From contig NZ_FOMK01000010.1 of the NCBI RefSeq assembly GCF_900112615.1, forward strand, positions 124,001-188,000: DNA of 64,000 bases, given 5' to 3'. This document shows, piece after piece, positions 24,415-32,873 of this stretch (position 1 is the stretch's first letter; each line of letters starts with the position of its first letter). The stretch is from Chitinophaga sp. CF118 (GTDB lineage Bacteria; Bacteroidota; Bacteroidia; Chitinophagales; Chitinophagaceae). Below the pieces are notes generated by a model that did not search any database, was not told the DNA's origin, and saw only the letters and a program-made list of their open reading frames with translations. The position numbers were made by a program, and so were the translations under genes.

Positions 24415-25407
24415 CTAATTATAACCATTGATAAGGCTTACCACAACCTGGGCTATAATATCTTTTTCATCGGGTTTGCTTTCCGCGATCATCAATGTGA
24501 GAGCAACAAGAGCATTGTCAGCAATACGTTTTGTACCGTCGTTATAGTAAAGAATACGGTTTTTTTCTAAAAACCAGACAAACAGAAAAGCAGCAATCCG
24601 TTTGTTGCCATCAGAAAAGGAATGATTCTTTACTACAAAATATAACAAATGTGCTGCCTTTTCTTCGATACTTGGATAAAGGTCATTACCATCAAACGAT
24701 TGATAGATCGTGGCAATGGAACTTCTGAAGGATTCATCTTTTTCATTGCCGAATAGGCTACTTCCGCCAAACTTATCTTTTAATCCCTGTATGGCTTTTA
24801 TAGCTTCGTGGTATGTAGCTATAAAAGTTTGTTCCTTATGTGTTGCTTCTATAGTGAGCTTGCGGTGATCATATTTATCCAGAATGTCCAGTGCATAGGT
24901 ATAATCCGTGATGACTCTCAATAATCCGCTTGCTTCATCATTTGTCAAAGGCTGGTTTTCAATTACATTCCCTAACAAGCGGACTGTCTGCTTTAAAGCA
25001 TTAAACCGTTGCCCTTGTTCTTGCAGTCGTTTCTCATTTACTGAATACCCTTTCACAAGATATTCCTTTAATATCTTGTTCGCCCAGATACGGAATTGAG
25101 TCCCTCTTATCGAATTAACCCGATATCCGACAGATATGATCATATCCAGATTATAACGGGTGATCTGGCGTTTAACCTTTCTGGAGCCTTCCTCCTGAAC
25201 TTGTGCAATTTTTGCACAAGTTGTAGTTTCGTCCAGTTCAGATGATTTATAAATATTTTTTACATGTTTTGTGATAGATGTCCTATCTGTTTGAAAAAGA
25301 TCGGAAAGCTGATATTGGTCAAGCCAAACAGTTTCCTGATCTATTGTCACATCTATGGACGTTTGTCCATCCTCTGTTTGATAAATAATGATTTGACTGT
25401 TTTCCAT
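24415..25407 (-). CDS. RhuM-like protein with C-terminal Fic/Doc domain
   Basis: A 330-residue protein starting MENSQIIIYQTED. Residues 1-160 are the RhuM region of unknown function (VTIDQETVWLDQYQLSDLFQTDRTSITKHV; ITRYNLDMIISVGYRVNS; RGTQFRIWANKILKEYL). Residues about 180-330 are a Fic/Doc domain with FVVKNHSFSDGNKRIAAFLF: the H-x-F-x-D-G-N-K-R form is that of Doc, a kinase-like toxin for EF-Tu, rather than the GNGR of AMPylators. No antitoxin gene (Phd-type) is adjacent. It likely forms an operon with the downstream Fic gene. Confidence 0.85.
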   Translation of the reverse strand: MENSQIIIYQTEDGQTSIDVTIDQETVWLDQYQLSDLFQTDRTSITKHVKNIYKSSELDETTTCAKIAQVQEEGSRKVKRQITRYNLDMIISVGYRVNSIRGTQFRIWANKILKEYLVKGYSVNEKRLQEQGQRFNALKQTVRLLGNVIENQPLTNDEASGLLRVITDYTYALDILDKYDHRKLTIEATHKEQTFIATYHEAIKAIQGLKDKFGGSSLFGNEKDESFRSSIATIYQSFDGNDLYPSIEEKAAHLLYFVVKNHSFSDGNKRIAAFLFVWFLEKNRILYYNDGTKRIADNALVALTLMIAESKPDEKDIIAQVVVSLINGYN

Positions 25408-25881
25408 GAACTTTGTATGTAGGTGATTTATATGATTACAATTCCAAAATAAACGTATTACAAACATGAACCTTGTTCACGATTGTTCCGCTACTTCAGA
25501 AGTCTGATTTTATCATCTTAAATTATTGCACTGTCCCTTCATAACCGGACTCTGATTGTCTTTACAACAAACCATTGCCGACATTGAGAGGTTAACTTCT
25601 GGACGCAATAAATTCTAGGGGGGAAATCTATACTAGCAAGTTACTAAAATTCAATAAATCCTTAAAAAACAAATAAGTCAATAAGACCAGGAAAAAATTC
25701 TTCCTCGAATTGTTACATAGTTTTTTAATTCTTTGCCATTAGAATACTTATTGCATTTCTATTTAAAATATCACACGACATATACGAATTTTATTCACTT
25801 CTGTACCCAATTCGATTTAAATTCATAGTTGCTACTGATTACCAATCATTTTCTTATTTTCGCATACTAAAAATATTAGTA
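25408..25881. other. AT-rich intergenic stretch without a gene
   Basis: Divergent spacer between the RhuM-Fic and GHKL ATPase genes. No open frame is convincing. A near -7 element TATTTTCG (25855-25862) lies 19 bp before the ATPase start. I see no repeats or RNA genes. Confidence 0.5.
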
Positions 25882-27141
25882 ATGAGAGAAAAGGTATCTG
25901 TTACAGATACAGGTATACAGTCTTCCGGCCTTCCCAGAGATTATATGGAAGCAGTGGCTGAATATATCTGGAATGGTTTTGATGCAGGCGCTTCTGTTAT
26001 TAACATAGACTTTGATACAAATGAGATTGGAACGATCAATAGTTTATCTATCAGTGATAATGGATCGGGAATAGATTTTAATCAGTTAAAGGAAACGTTC
26101 GGCAATTTTAATGATTCTATTAAAAAGGCTTCTTTTCAGAAGTCATCTTCCGTTATAAAAGGGAATAAGGGGCGCGGACGCTTTTCCTTCTCTGCATTCA
26201 GTGGAAAGGCTGTATGGAAAACTGTGTATCAGGATAATGAAGGATTATCGGCATATGAAATTATAATCACCCGCAATACAAAGGATTATTTTGATCCTCA
26301 TAATAGGAGAACTGTAACAAACGAGCCTACCGGGACAACCGTTACCTTTTATGACCTGTTTGAAGTATCCGGATTTTCATTCCAGTCGGAAGAGTTTAAA
26401 TCTTTTTTGATTCGTGAATACGGTTGGTTTCTGATGTTGAACAGGGAAAAAGAGTTTCAGATCAGGATAAACGGTGTGCCTGTTTCGTACCAGCAATTAA
26501 TTGCAGAGAGCGACATTGATACGCTGCCAATAAGAGATGCGGAAGGAAAGGATAATTATTTTAAGATCACATTTGTGAGATGGTCCGAGAAGATAGGGGA
26601 TAAATTCTTTTTCTATTTTCTGAATTCTGCGCAACAGGAAGTTTTCAAGGATCTTACTTCTTTTAATAATAATGCGATTGGATTTTATCATAGCGTGTAT
26701 GTTGAATCCCGCTATTTTGATGCGTTTAATCCTGCTGATACAGAACAATCACAGAACCTGTTTGAGAAGACCAGACATCACAGCACATTTAAAGCGTTGA
26801 TGGGGCATTTACACAGCCTGTTAAGGATCCGGCAAAAAGCCTTTGTTGATGGAGAAGCCGCAGAAAAACTAGTGGATGTGTATGACCGGAATGGGATTTT
26901 TCCAAAGTTTGATGATGAACAACGGAAAAGAGAATTACTGCGTGTTGTAAAAGGAATGTACTGTATAGAGCCGCGTTTATTCCAGGGATTGAACAGAGAA
27001 CAGCAACGTATAAACGTTGGACTGATAAGCCTCCTGCTGGATGCCGGTAAGAGAACAGAAATAATGAAACTGATGGAGCAGGTTGTTCATCTGACAGATG
27101 AAGACAGGGAACAATTACAAGATGTTCTGCATTTAAAATGA
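25882..27141 (+). CDS. Standalone GHKL (Hsp90/MutL-type) ATPase
   Basis: A 419-residue protein. The ATP-binding domain is clear: N box EAVAEYIWNGFDAGAS (Glu and Asn, about residues 23-38), G1 box ISDNGSGID (about residues 56-64), and G2 box KGNKGRGRFSFSAF (about residues 91-104). The middle is a transducer-like beta region, and the C-terminal 80 residues are helical (CIEPRLFQGLNREQQRINVGLISLLLD). No kinase, topoisomerase or chaperone domain follows. Proteins of this kind turn up in bacterial defence loci, and the neighbours are Fic toxins, so an immune role is an inference. Role unproven. Confidence 0.7.
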   Translation: MREKVSVTDTGIQSSGLPRDYMEAVAEYIWNGFDAGASVINIDFDTNEIGTINSLSISDNGSGIDFNQLKETFGNFNDSIKKASFQKSSSVIKGNKGRGRFSFSAFSGKAVWKTVYQDNEGLSAYEIIITRNTKDYFDPHNRRTVTNEPTGTTVTFYDLFEVSGFSFQSEEFKSFLIREYGWFLMLNREKEFQIRINGVPVSYQQLIAESDIDTLPIRDAEGKDNYFKITFVRWSEKIGDKFFFYFLNSAQQEVFKDLTSFNNNAIGFYHSVYVESRYFDAFNPADTEQSQNLFEKTRHHSTFKALMGHLHSLLRIRQKAFVDGEAAEKLVDVYDRNGIFPKFDDEQRKRELLRVVKGMYCIEPRLFQGLNREQQRINVGLISLLLDAGKRTEIMKLMEQVVHLTDEDREQLQDVLHLK

Positions 27142-27208
27142 TTCAATTATATAAAAAGAAGAATCCCTTCTTAACCTTAATTTAATACTATAAACTTCAT
27201 TCAAACTC

Positions 27209-27216
27209 TATATTTG
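27209..27216 (+). promoter_or_regulatory. -7 element upstream of phospholipase C gene
   Basis: TATATTTG is an exact TAnnTTTG match. It lies about 147 bp before the ATG, implying a long leader; no clear -33 is seen. Confidence 0.35.
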
Positions 27217-27362
27217 AGCGACGTATAAATGGAAACGGACTGGCACCTGAATAATCGAAAAATGATTAAACAACGCTGATAACCGTTCAACAAAATATCA
27301 ACGAAAGTTCAGGGGAAATAGCAGATCTTAATAGACCAGGCAACAAAATTAATTTGGACAAC

Positions 27363-29864
27363 ATGGATACCCGCAGAGATTTCTTGAAAAAAGCAGGACT
27401 GTTATCCGGCAGTGCTGCTCTTGCCAGCTTTATGCCACCTGCTATACAGAAAGCACTGGCTATAAACCCTGAGATGGGCAGCACATTCTATGATGCAGAA
27501 CATATCGTTTTCCTTATGCAGGAGAACCGCTCTTTTGATCATCTTTTTGGGACCTTACAAGGAGTCCGGGGATTTAATGATCCCCGTGCTATCCAGCTAA
27601 GCAATAAGAATAAAGTGTGGTTGCAGTCAAATAAAGAAGGCGAAACCTATGTGCCTTTCCGGCTGAATACGAAAGATACCAAAGTACCGTGGATGGGTTC
27701 TACTCCTCACAACTGGACCGATCAGACAGATGCAAGAAATGATGGGAAGTACGACAGATGGCTGGATGTAAAGACGGCAACTAACAAAGAATATTCAAAA
27801 TTGCCGCTTACGCTGGGATATTGCGACCGATCTGATTTCCCCTTTTATTATTCGCTTGCAGATGCTTTTACCGTATGCGATCAGAACTTTTGTTCAAGTA
27901 TCACCGGAACGCATCCCAACCGTCATTACTGGATGACGGGCACTGTTCGTGAACGTAATGTAGTTGATTCCAAAGCGCATTTATGGAATGTGACCAATTA
28001 TGCCTTCCCCGAACTGGACTGGAAAACCTATCCTGAACGATTGGAAGAACAGGGTATCTCCTGGAAAGTATATCAGAATGAGCTGACAATAGGTTATGGA
28101 CTGAAGGGCGATGAAAGTGCCTGGTTGAGCAACTTCGGAACTAATGTACTGGAATACTTTAAACAATTTAATGTTCGCCTGCATCCCGGTAGTATAGCCA
28201 ATCTAGATCTGAAGAAAGCTAATATGCTGAAGGAAATTGCAGCCCTTGAAAAAGAAACATCAACAGATGAAGTAAATCAGAAATTAGCCGCCGCAAGAAA
28301 AGTATTGGCTAAGATCGAAGAAGATAAATTGGCCTATACCACTGAAGTGTATAATAATCTTAGTGAAGAAAAGAAAAAGCTGAATGCAAAGGCCTTTACC
28401 ATTAACAGCAACGACCCTAAGTTTCATGAATTATCCACATTGAAATATAATGATGATGGTACAGAACGGGAATTGAATCTTCCCAAGGGGGATATTTTAC
28501 ATCAGTTCAGGGAAGATGTGAAAAATGGCACATTGCCAACGGTATCCTGGTTGATGCCTCCGGCTAATTTTTCCGATCACCCTGGCGTGCCCTGGTTTGG
28601 TCCATGGTACACGAATGAGGTGATGGAAATATTATTGCAGAATCCGGAAGTATGGAAGAAAACTATTTTTATTCTTACTTATGATGAGAATGATGGATTC
28701 TTTGATCATGTTCCCCCTTATGCTGTTCCTAATCCTTACAAAGAATATACCGGCAAGGTGTCAAAAGGAATAGATCCCCGGATGGATTTTGTAACAAAAG
28801 ATCAGCAAACAAACCCTTCTGCCCAGGACGACAGGATCAGGGAAAGCTCCATCGGATTGGGCTATAGGGTACCTATGGTAATTGCGTCTCCCTGGACGCG
28901 TGGAGGATTTGTATGCTCAGAACTGTTTGACCACACTTCATCCCTTCAATTTCTGGAGAATTTTATACAAAAAAAGTTTAAAAAAGAGGTGAAGGAAGAG
29001 AATATCTCACAATGGCGCAGGACCATCTGTGGAGACCTCAGTGCAGCCTTCAGACCTTATAATGGAGAAAAGATCAACGCTCCACGGTTTTTAGAAAAAC
29101 AAGCATTTATCGAACAAATTAACAACGCAAAATTCAAAGAGATACCCAATAATTTCAAGGCACTGGGACAGTCTGAAATTGACCTGATCAACAAAGACCA
29201 TTCACTGTCGCCTTATTTCCCTCAACAGGAAAAAGGAGTCAGGGAAGCGTGTGCATTACCTTATGAGCTGTATGTAAACGGAAACTTTGATAAAAGTAAG
29301 GGCAGTTATGAAATAAACCTTTCTGCTGGTAATTCCATTTTTGGGAATCAGTCAGCAGGAGCTCCTTTTATGGTGTATGCAATGAACCCATACAGAAATG
29401 AAGTATTGCGGACCTGGGAATATACCACTGCCGCCGGAGATACTTTAAAGGATGAGTGGAAGATCAGTGAATTTGAAAATGGAAATTACCATCTCCGGGT
29501 ATATGCTCCGAATGGCTTTTACCGTGAGTTTGCAGGAAATAGTAACAACCCCCTTATCCGGATAGAAAGTAATTACCAGAAGCAGCAAAAGAATCTAACT
29601 GGCAACATTGAGCTAAGGATTACTAATAATGATTCTAATTCTCATGAGATCAGTATTATTGATAATAGTTATAAAGCAGGTACTATCAATAAAACCGTGG
29701 CCGCTAAAGAAACCGTAAAAGTAATACTGAACTTGTCTAAGAATTACAACTGGTATGACTTTACAGTAAGTATTAAGGGTGCTGACATGATGGAACGTTT
29801 TGCCGGACGGGTTGAAACCGGGAAAGTAACTAAAACGGATCCGTTGATGGGAAGAATTGTTTAA
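27363..29864 (+). CDS. Phosphocholine-specific phospholipase C, Tat-exported
   Basis: An 833-residue enzyme cleaving phosphatidylcholine-type lipids. The ATG at 27363 gives MDTRRDFLKKAGLLSGSAAL, a twin-arginine signal. The phosphoesterase core has the nucleophile/metal stretch LMQENRSFDHLFGTLQGVRG (about residues 49-68), SITGTHPNRHYWMTGT (about residue 180), FILTYDENDGFFDHVPP (about residue 440) and VPMVIASPWTRGG. Two C-terminal PLC domains (DUF756) follow from about residue 640. An insert of helical charged residues (about 275-340) is longer than usual. Export as a folded enzyme fits a role in phosphate scavenging or prey/host membranes. Confidence 0.9.
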   Translation: MDTRRDFLKKAGLLSGSAALASFMPPAIQKALAINPEMGSTFYDAEHIVFLMQENRSFDHLFGTLQGVRGFNDPRAIQLSNKNKVWLQSNKEGETYVPFRLNTKDTKVPWMGSTPHNWTDQTDARNDGKYDRWLDVKTATNKEYSKLPLTLGYCDRSDFPFYYSLADAFTVCDQNFCSSITGTHPNRHYWMTGTVRERNVVDSKAHLWNVTNYAFPELDWKTYPERLEEQGISWKVYQNELTIGYGLKGDESAWLSNFGTNVLEYFKQFNVRLHPGSIANLDLKKANMLKEIAALEKETSTDEVNQKLAAARKVLAKIEEDKLAYTTEVYNNLSEEKKKLNAKAFTINSNDPKFHELSTLKYNDDGTERELNLPKGDILHQFREDVKNGTLPTVSWLMPPANFSDHPGVPWFGPWYTNEVMEILLQNPEVWKKTIFILTYDENDGFFDHVPPYAVPNPYKEYTGKVSKGIDPRMDFVTKDQQTNPSAQDDRIRESSIGLGYRVPMVIASPWTRGGFVCSELFDHTSSLQFLENFIQKKFKKEVKEENISQWRRTICGDLSAAFRPYNGEKINAPRFLEKQAFIEQINNAKFKEIPNNFKALGQSEIDLINKDHSLSPYFPQQEKGVREACALPYELYVNGNFDKSKGSYEINLSAGNSIFGNQSAGAPFMVYAMNPYRNEVLRTWEYTTAAGDTLKDEWKISEFENGNYHLRVYAPNGFYREFAGNSNNPLIRIESNYQKQQKNLTGNIELRITNNDSNSHEISIIDNSYKAGTINKTVAAKETVKVILNLSKNYNWYDFTVSIKGADMMERFAGRVETGKVTKTDPLMGRIV

Positions 29865-29872
29865 ACAGATCC

Positions 29873-29907
29873 AATAGGGCATATCTTACTTAATGATATG
29901 CCCTATT
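29873..29907. terminator. Bidirectional terminator
   Basis: Perfect 13-bp stem AATAGGGCATATC / GATATGCCCTATT with a 9-nt loop, between the convergent phospholipase and PepSY-like genes. Confidence 0.85.
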
Positions 29908-29917
29908 TAATCCAGCC

Positions 29918-30448
29918 TTATTTCATGTCATGGAAGTATGTCACATCGCCACTTTTGAATACCTGTAATATAATACTCTTATTATCCTTCTTTAATTCAA
30001 CAAAGTAGCTGTCTGCAGCATCTGTCTGGAGTCCGAATAATTCAATGTCGGTCGCATTCAGCTCATTATCGTCATATTCAATAACTGATCCAACGCTATA
30101 ATTCTTATAATTCTTTTTTATTTCCTGTTGAGCATTGATGGGCAGGACAGAAAACTTAACTAATGAAGTAGTACCTACCAGTTGGGAATGTGTATCGTAA
30201 AACGCAGTTAGTTTCTTTCCATCTTTTATAAAGGCCACTTCATCAAAGAGTGACGATCTTCTCCAAACGGGTTCTGATGTATGATCAAAATCAAAGGCAA
30301 ACTGTTCTTTGGAAAAGTTGCTGACCCCTTTGTCCGCAATGCGTCTCTCTTTTTTGATTTTATTATTGTCTGCCAACCTGAAATTGCTTGCTTCGGTAGT
30401 AACTACTGCTAAGAAAATAGCTGTTGTTGTTAATATGACTGTTTTCAT
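29918..30448 (-). CDS. Secreted PepSY-like protein
   Basis: A 176-residue protein with a signal peptide (MKTVILTTTAIFLAVVTTEAS). The mature part resembles the Bacteroidetes PepSY-like/beta-lactamase-inhibitor-like proteins: VAFIKDGKKLTAFYDTHSQLVGTT (about residues 71-94), then LPINAQQEIKKNYKNY and SYFVELKKDNKSIILQVFKSGDV. Role is unknown; related proteins are periplasmic. The gene stands alone, with a 550-bp non-coding stretch beyond its start. Confidence 0.6.
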   Translation of the reverse strand: MKTVILTTTAIFLAVVTTEASNFRLADNNKIKKERRIADKGVSNFSKEQFAFDFDHTSEPVWRRSSLFDEVAFIKDGKKLTAFYDTHSQLVGTTSLVKFSVLPINAQQEIKKNYKNYSVGSVIEYDDNELNATDIELFGLQTDAADSYFVELKKDNKSIILQVFKSGDVTYFHDMK

Positions 30449-30660
30449 TTCTTTTCAATTTGGTTATGTATTTATGACTCGCCGGCATTGCCCGATGTTT
30501 AATGCAAAAATCTGTTGATGAAAAATCCATATTAACAATTAAATAAATATAATCTGTAAGAGCCCATTGGAAGCCGTTTTGCGCGATTGTTAAGGATTTG
30601 GCAATGTTTAGAAAGCCAATTATTTAACAGTTTATAAAGACAAGAGGGTAACAATGTGTA

Positions 30661-30790
30661 CTAGTATTCCTATATGCTTATAAGCTGGAAGGCCTCTTCC
30701 TATATGGTTCTTATATGGTTCCTATATGCTTAGCTTATAGGAACCATATAACCAGCTTGGAAGCAGGATATAAGTAGCTTATAAGCAATA
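30661..30790. repeat. Cluster of short direct and inverted repeats
   Basis: In the gene-free stretch 30449-30997. A perfect 16-bp inverted repeat TTATATGGTTCCTATA (30711-30726 with 30736-30751, 9-nt loop) is nested in AAGCTGG/CCAGCTT (30682-30688, 30752-30758). The palindrome GCTTATAAGC occurs at 30676 and 30776, and CTATATG/TTATATGG words repeat several times. No open frame crosses it. Function unknown. Confidence 0.55.
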
Positions 30791-30997
30791 TTATATAATG
30801 CAGTACCAGTAAAGGTTTCAATAAGGATATTCTGAATATTTTATTTCTGGGAGAGATATTCTTGGCTAGGTTTTACATGTTTTATTAATCCCGGTTCCGG
30901 GTTGCAGATGTCCATTCGGATCTGATAATTGCAGATTCTGTTGGCCTTCTTTTAAATATGTTTTCAGATATAACCGGAAAAATGTACCTTAAACAAT

Positions 30998-31777
30998 ATG
31001 TTGTTAGATGCTTACTGCTCGCTTGAATTTTCTTCAGAAACCCCTGTACCAAGTATTTTCATGTTGCATCCTCAAAGTGGGAATGCCCAGTTTGTTGTAA
31101 GGAATGAACTGATAACAACGCCTTACACACCAGTAATTGAATTTCCAGATATATACCGCAATTTATGCCAGCGAATTATCATCCCTCAAGGATCATTTCG
31201 CGTAGAAAGCCGTGCATTGGTGGACTGCTCTGATACCATAGATGTGAATATGAATGCGTCCTGGATGCCGATGCCGGAGTTACCGGATCATGTATTACAG
31301 TTTCTTTTACCGAGCCGGTATTGTGAATCGGATAAATTTGCCAGCCTGGCAATAACGTTAACAGAAGGGTGTGCACCTGGTTATGCTCAGGTGGATGCCA
31401 TCTGCAAATGGATCAATTCTAATATTCGTTATGAATACGGTACAAGTAACAGCTCTACTGCAGCATCGGATGTGCTGTTATCCAGAGTAGGGGTATGCCG
31501 GGATTTTACACATTTAGGGATTACCCTGTGCCGGGGGCTGGATATACCGGCCCGTATGGTGGCAGGATATCTTTATGACCTGAAGCCGATGGATCTGCAC
31601 GCGTGGTTTGAAGCATATGTAGGAGGAAGATGGTATTGCTTCGATGCTACGCAGCGAGAACCCAGAGGTGGGCGGATTGTATTGGCTTATGGACGGGATG
31701 CTGCAGATGTTGCTTTCGTAAGCCATTTCGGAAATAGTTTACTGAAAAACATGATTGTAAATATTGGTCTAGGTTGA
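30998..31777 (+). CDS. Transglutaminase-family protein
   Basis: A 259-residue cytosolic-looking protein (no signal peptide). N-terminal beta domain (FSSETPVPSIFMLHP about residue 11), then the transglutaminase core with catalytic Cys in VGVCRDFTHLGI (about residue 170), His in MDLHAWFEAYV (about residue 204) and Asp in CFDATQREPRGG (about residue 218), all intact. Related bacterial proteins are peptidases found next to alpha-E and circularly permuted ATP-grasp genes; those partners are not seen here. Substrate unknown. Confidence 0.8.
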   Translation: MLLDAYCSLEFSSETPVPSIFMLHPQSGNAQFVVRNELITTPYTPVIEFPDIYRNLCQRIIIPQGSFRVESRALVDCSDTIDVNMNASWMPMPELPDHVLQFLLPSRYCESDKFASLAITLTEGCAPGYAQVDAICKWINSNIRYEYGTSNSSTAASDVLLSRVGVCRDFTHLGITLCRGLDIPARMVAGYLYDLKPMDLHAWFEAYVGGRWYCFDATQREPRGGRIVLAYGRDAADVAFVSHFGNSLLKNMIVNIGLG

Positions 31778-31849
31778 TTATCATCTATTTACATAATCCG
31801 ATATACGATATCCCTGATTTCAGCTATTCCCCACACTACTTGAATAAGC

Positions 31850-31857
31850 TACTTTTG
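31850..31857 (+). promoter_or_regulatory. -7 element of the YiaA-like gene
   Basis: TACTTTTG, exact TAnnTTTG match, 22 bp before the ATG. The same octamer occurs before queA and before the gene at 32446. Confidence 0.45.
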
Positions 31858-31879
31858 CTTTCGAAATAATAGTTGAAAG

Positions 31880-32302
31880 ATGAAACAAAAACCGTCGTTT
31901 GCATTTATAGCAACTTCGTGGCTGGCATTGTTTATAGGGGTATCGGGATATATAATTGGACTCTGGAATGCCCAGATGCAATTGAATGAAAAGGGGTATT
32001 ATTTCACAATATTAATGTATGGATTATTTGCAGGTGTCTCTGTGCAGAAATGTGTAAGAGACCGTTTGGAAGGAATACCGGTTACCGATATCTATTATGG
32101 AATCAGTTGGGTTTCCACCATATTAACCCTTTTATTGTTAACAGTAGGATTATGGAATGCCACATTGTTGCCAAGTGAAAAAGGTTTTTATGCCTTTGCC
32201 TTTCTGCTGAGCATTTTTGGAGCTATAAGTGTACAGAAAAATACCCGTGACAGCCAGGCTGCGAAGACTTCGACTACTGGAACGGATAGTGTAAATAGTT
32301 GA
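31880..32302 (+). CDS. yiaA: YiaA-type inner membrane protein
   Basis: A 140-residue protein made of two copies of the YiaAB two-helix unit: PSFAFIATSWLALFIGVSGYIIGLWNAQ with YYFTILMYGLFAGVSVQKCVRD, and SWVSTILTLLLLTVGLWNATLLPSEKGFYAFAFLLSIFGAISVQKNTRD pieces, i.e. four membrane helices with the repeated end motif SVQK-x-x-RD. Function of the family is unknown, and it is annotated from fold alone in E. coli. Confidence 0.85.
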   Translation: MKQKPSFAFIATSWLALFIGVSGYIIGLWNAQMQLNEKGYYFTILMYGLFAGVSVQKCVRDRLEGIPVTDIYYGISWVSTILTLLLLTVGLWNATLLPSEKGFYAFAFLLSIFGAISVQKNTRDSQAAKTSTTGTDSVNS

Positions 32303-32406
32303 TTTGTATAGGATTGTCGTGTTCGTAGTTGTTTGGTAGACGTTTGTTTTTATGTCTGTAGTCCATCTGTAGTTGTGGAAAAATAGCAAGGGATATCAAG
32401 GGACGA

Positions 32407-32414
32407 TACTTTTG
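32407..32414 (+). promoter_or_regulatory. -7 element of the gene at 32446
   Basis: TACTTTTG, exact TAnnTTTG match, 31 bp before the ATG. No clear -33 element. Confidence 0.4.
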
Positions 32415-32445
32415 CTACCACATTCTTAAACACTAAAAAAATATC

Positions 32446-32778
32446 ATGAAGAACAAAACGTTGGCAATTGTTGCCTACATCACACTAATTGGCTGGGTGA
32501 TTGCATACTTCCAGTACAAGAATAATAATGAAAAGAGTTCGCTTGTTCGTTATCATCTTGCTCAGGCTTTAGGCATTTTCATTTTCTCCATTGCATTAAT
32601 GATTGTACTAGGTATTATAGCTTCAGTGATCCCCACACTAGGTACTATTTTATCAATAGCCGGCCTTCTTCCATTGATATTACTGATTTTAGGTATTATC
32701 TCAGCTTCTAACGAAGTTATGAGCCCCGTTCCTGGTATAGGAAAGTTGTTTGAAAACAAGTTTAGCTTTTTGAATTAA
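32446..32778 (+). CDS. Small membrane protein, DUF4870/Tic20-like
   Basis: A 110-residue protein with three membrane helices (LAIVAYITLIGWVIAYF; ALGIFIFSIALMIVLGIIAS; LSIAGLLPLILLILGIIS). The pattern of a first helix followed by SSLVRYHLAQALGI (F/Y-H-x-x-Q-A) is typical of DUF4870-like proteins. Function unknown. It ends in front of a bidirectional terminator shared with the cyanophycinase-fusion gene. Confidence 0.65.
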   Translation: MKNKTLAIVAYITLIGWVIAYFQYKNNNEKSSLVRYHLAQALGIFIFSIALMIVLGIIASVIPTLGTILSIAGLLPLILLILGIISASNEVMSPVPGIGKLFENKFSFLN

Positions 32779-32835
32779 ACTCATATAGTGCGGTAAGCAC
32801 TTATGTAACGATTATATAAACCATTCTTTATTGAT

Positions 32836-32862
32836 GAGGCTATCTCAAACCGAGATAGCCTC
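32836..32862. terminator. Bidirectional terminator
   Basis: Perfect 11-bp stem GAGGCTATCTC / GAGATAGCCTC, loop AAACC, between convergent genes; it also closes the SusCD operon on the minus strand. Confidence 0.85.
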
Positions 32863-32873
32863 TTACCTTTTTA

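Noticed and set aside
30661..30790. Possible CRISPR array
   Set aside because: Repeats are short, inverted as well as direct and irregularly spaced; no cas genes in the window.
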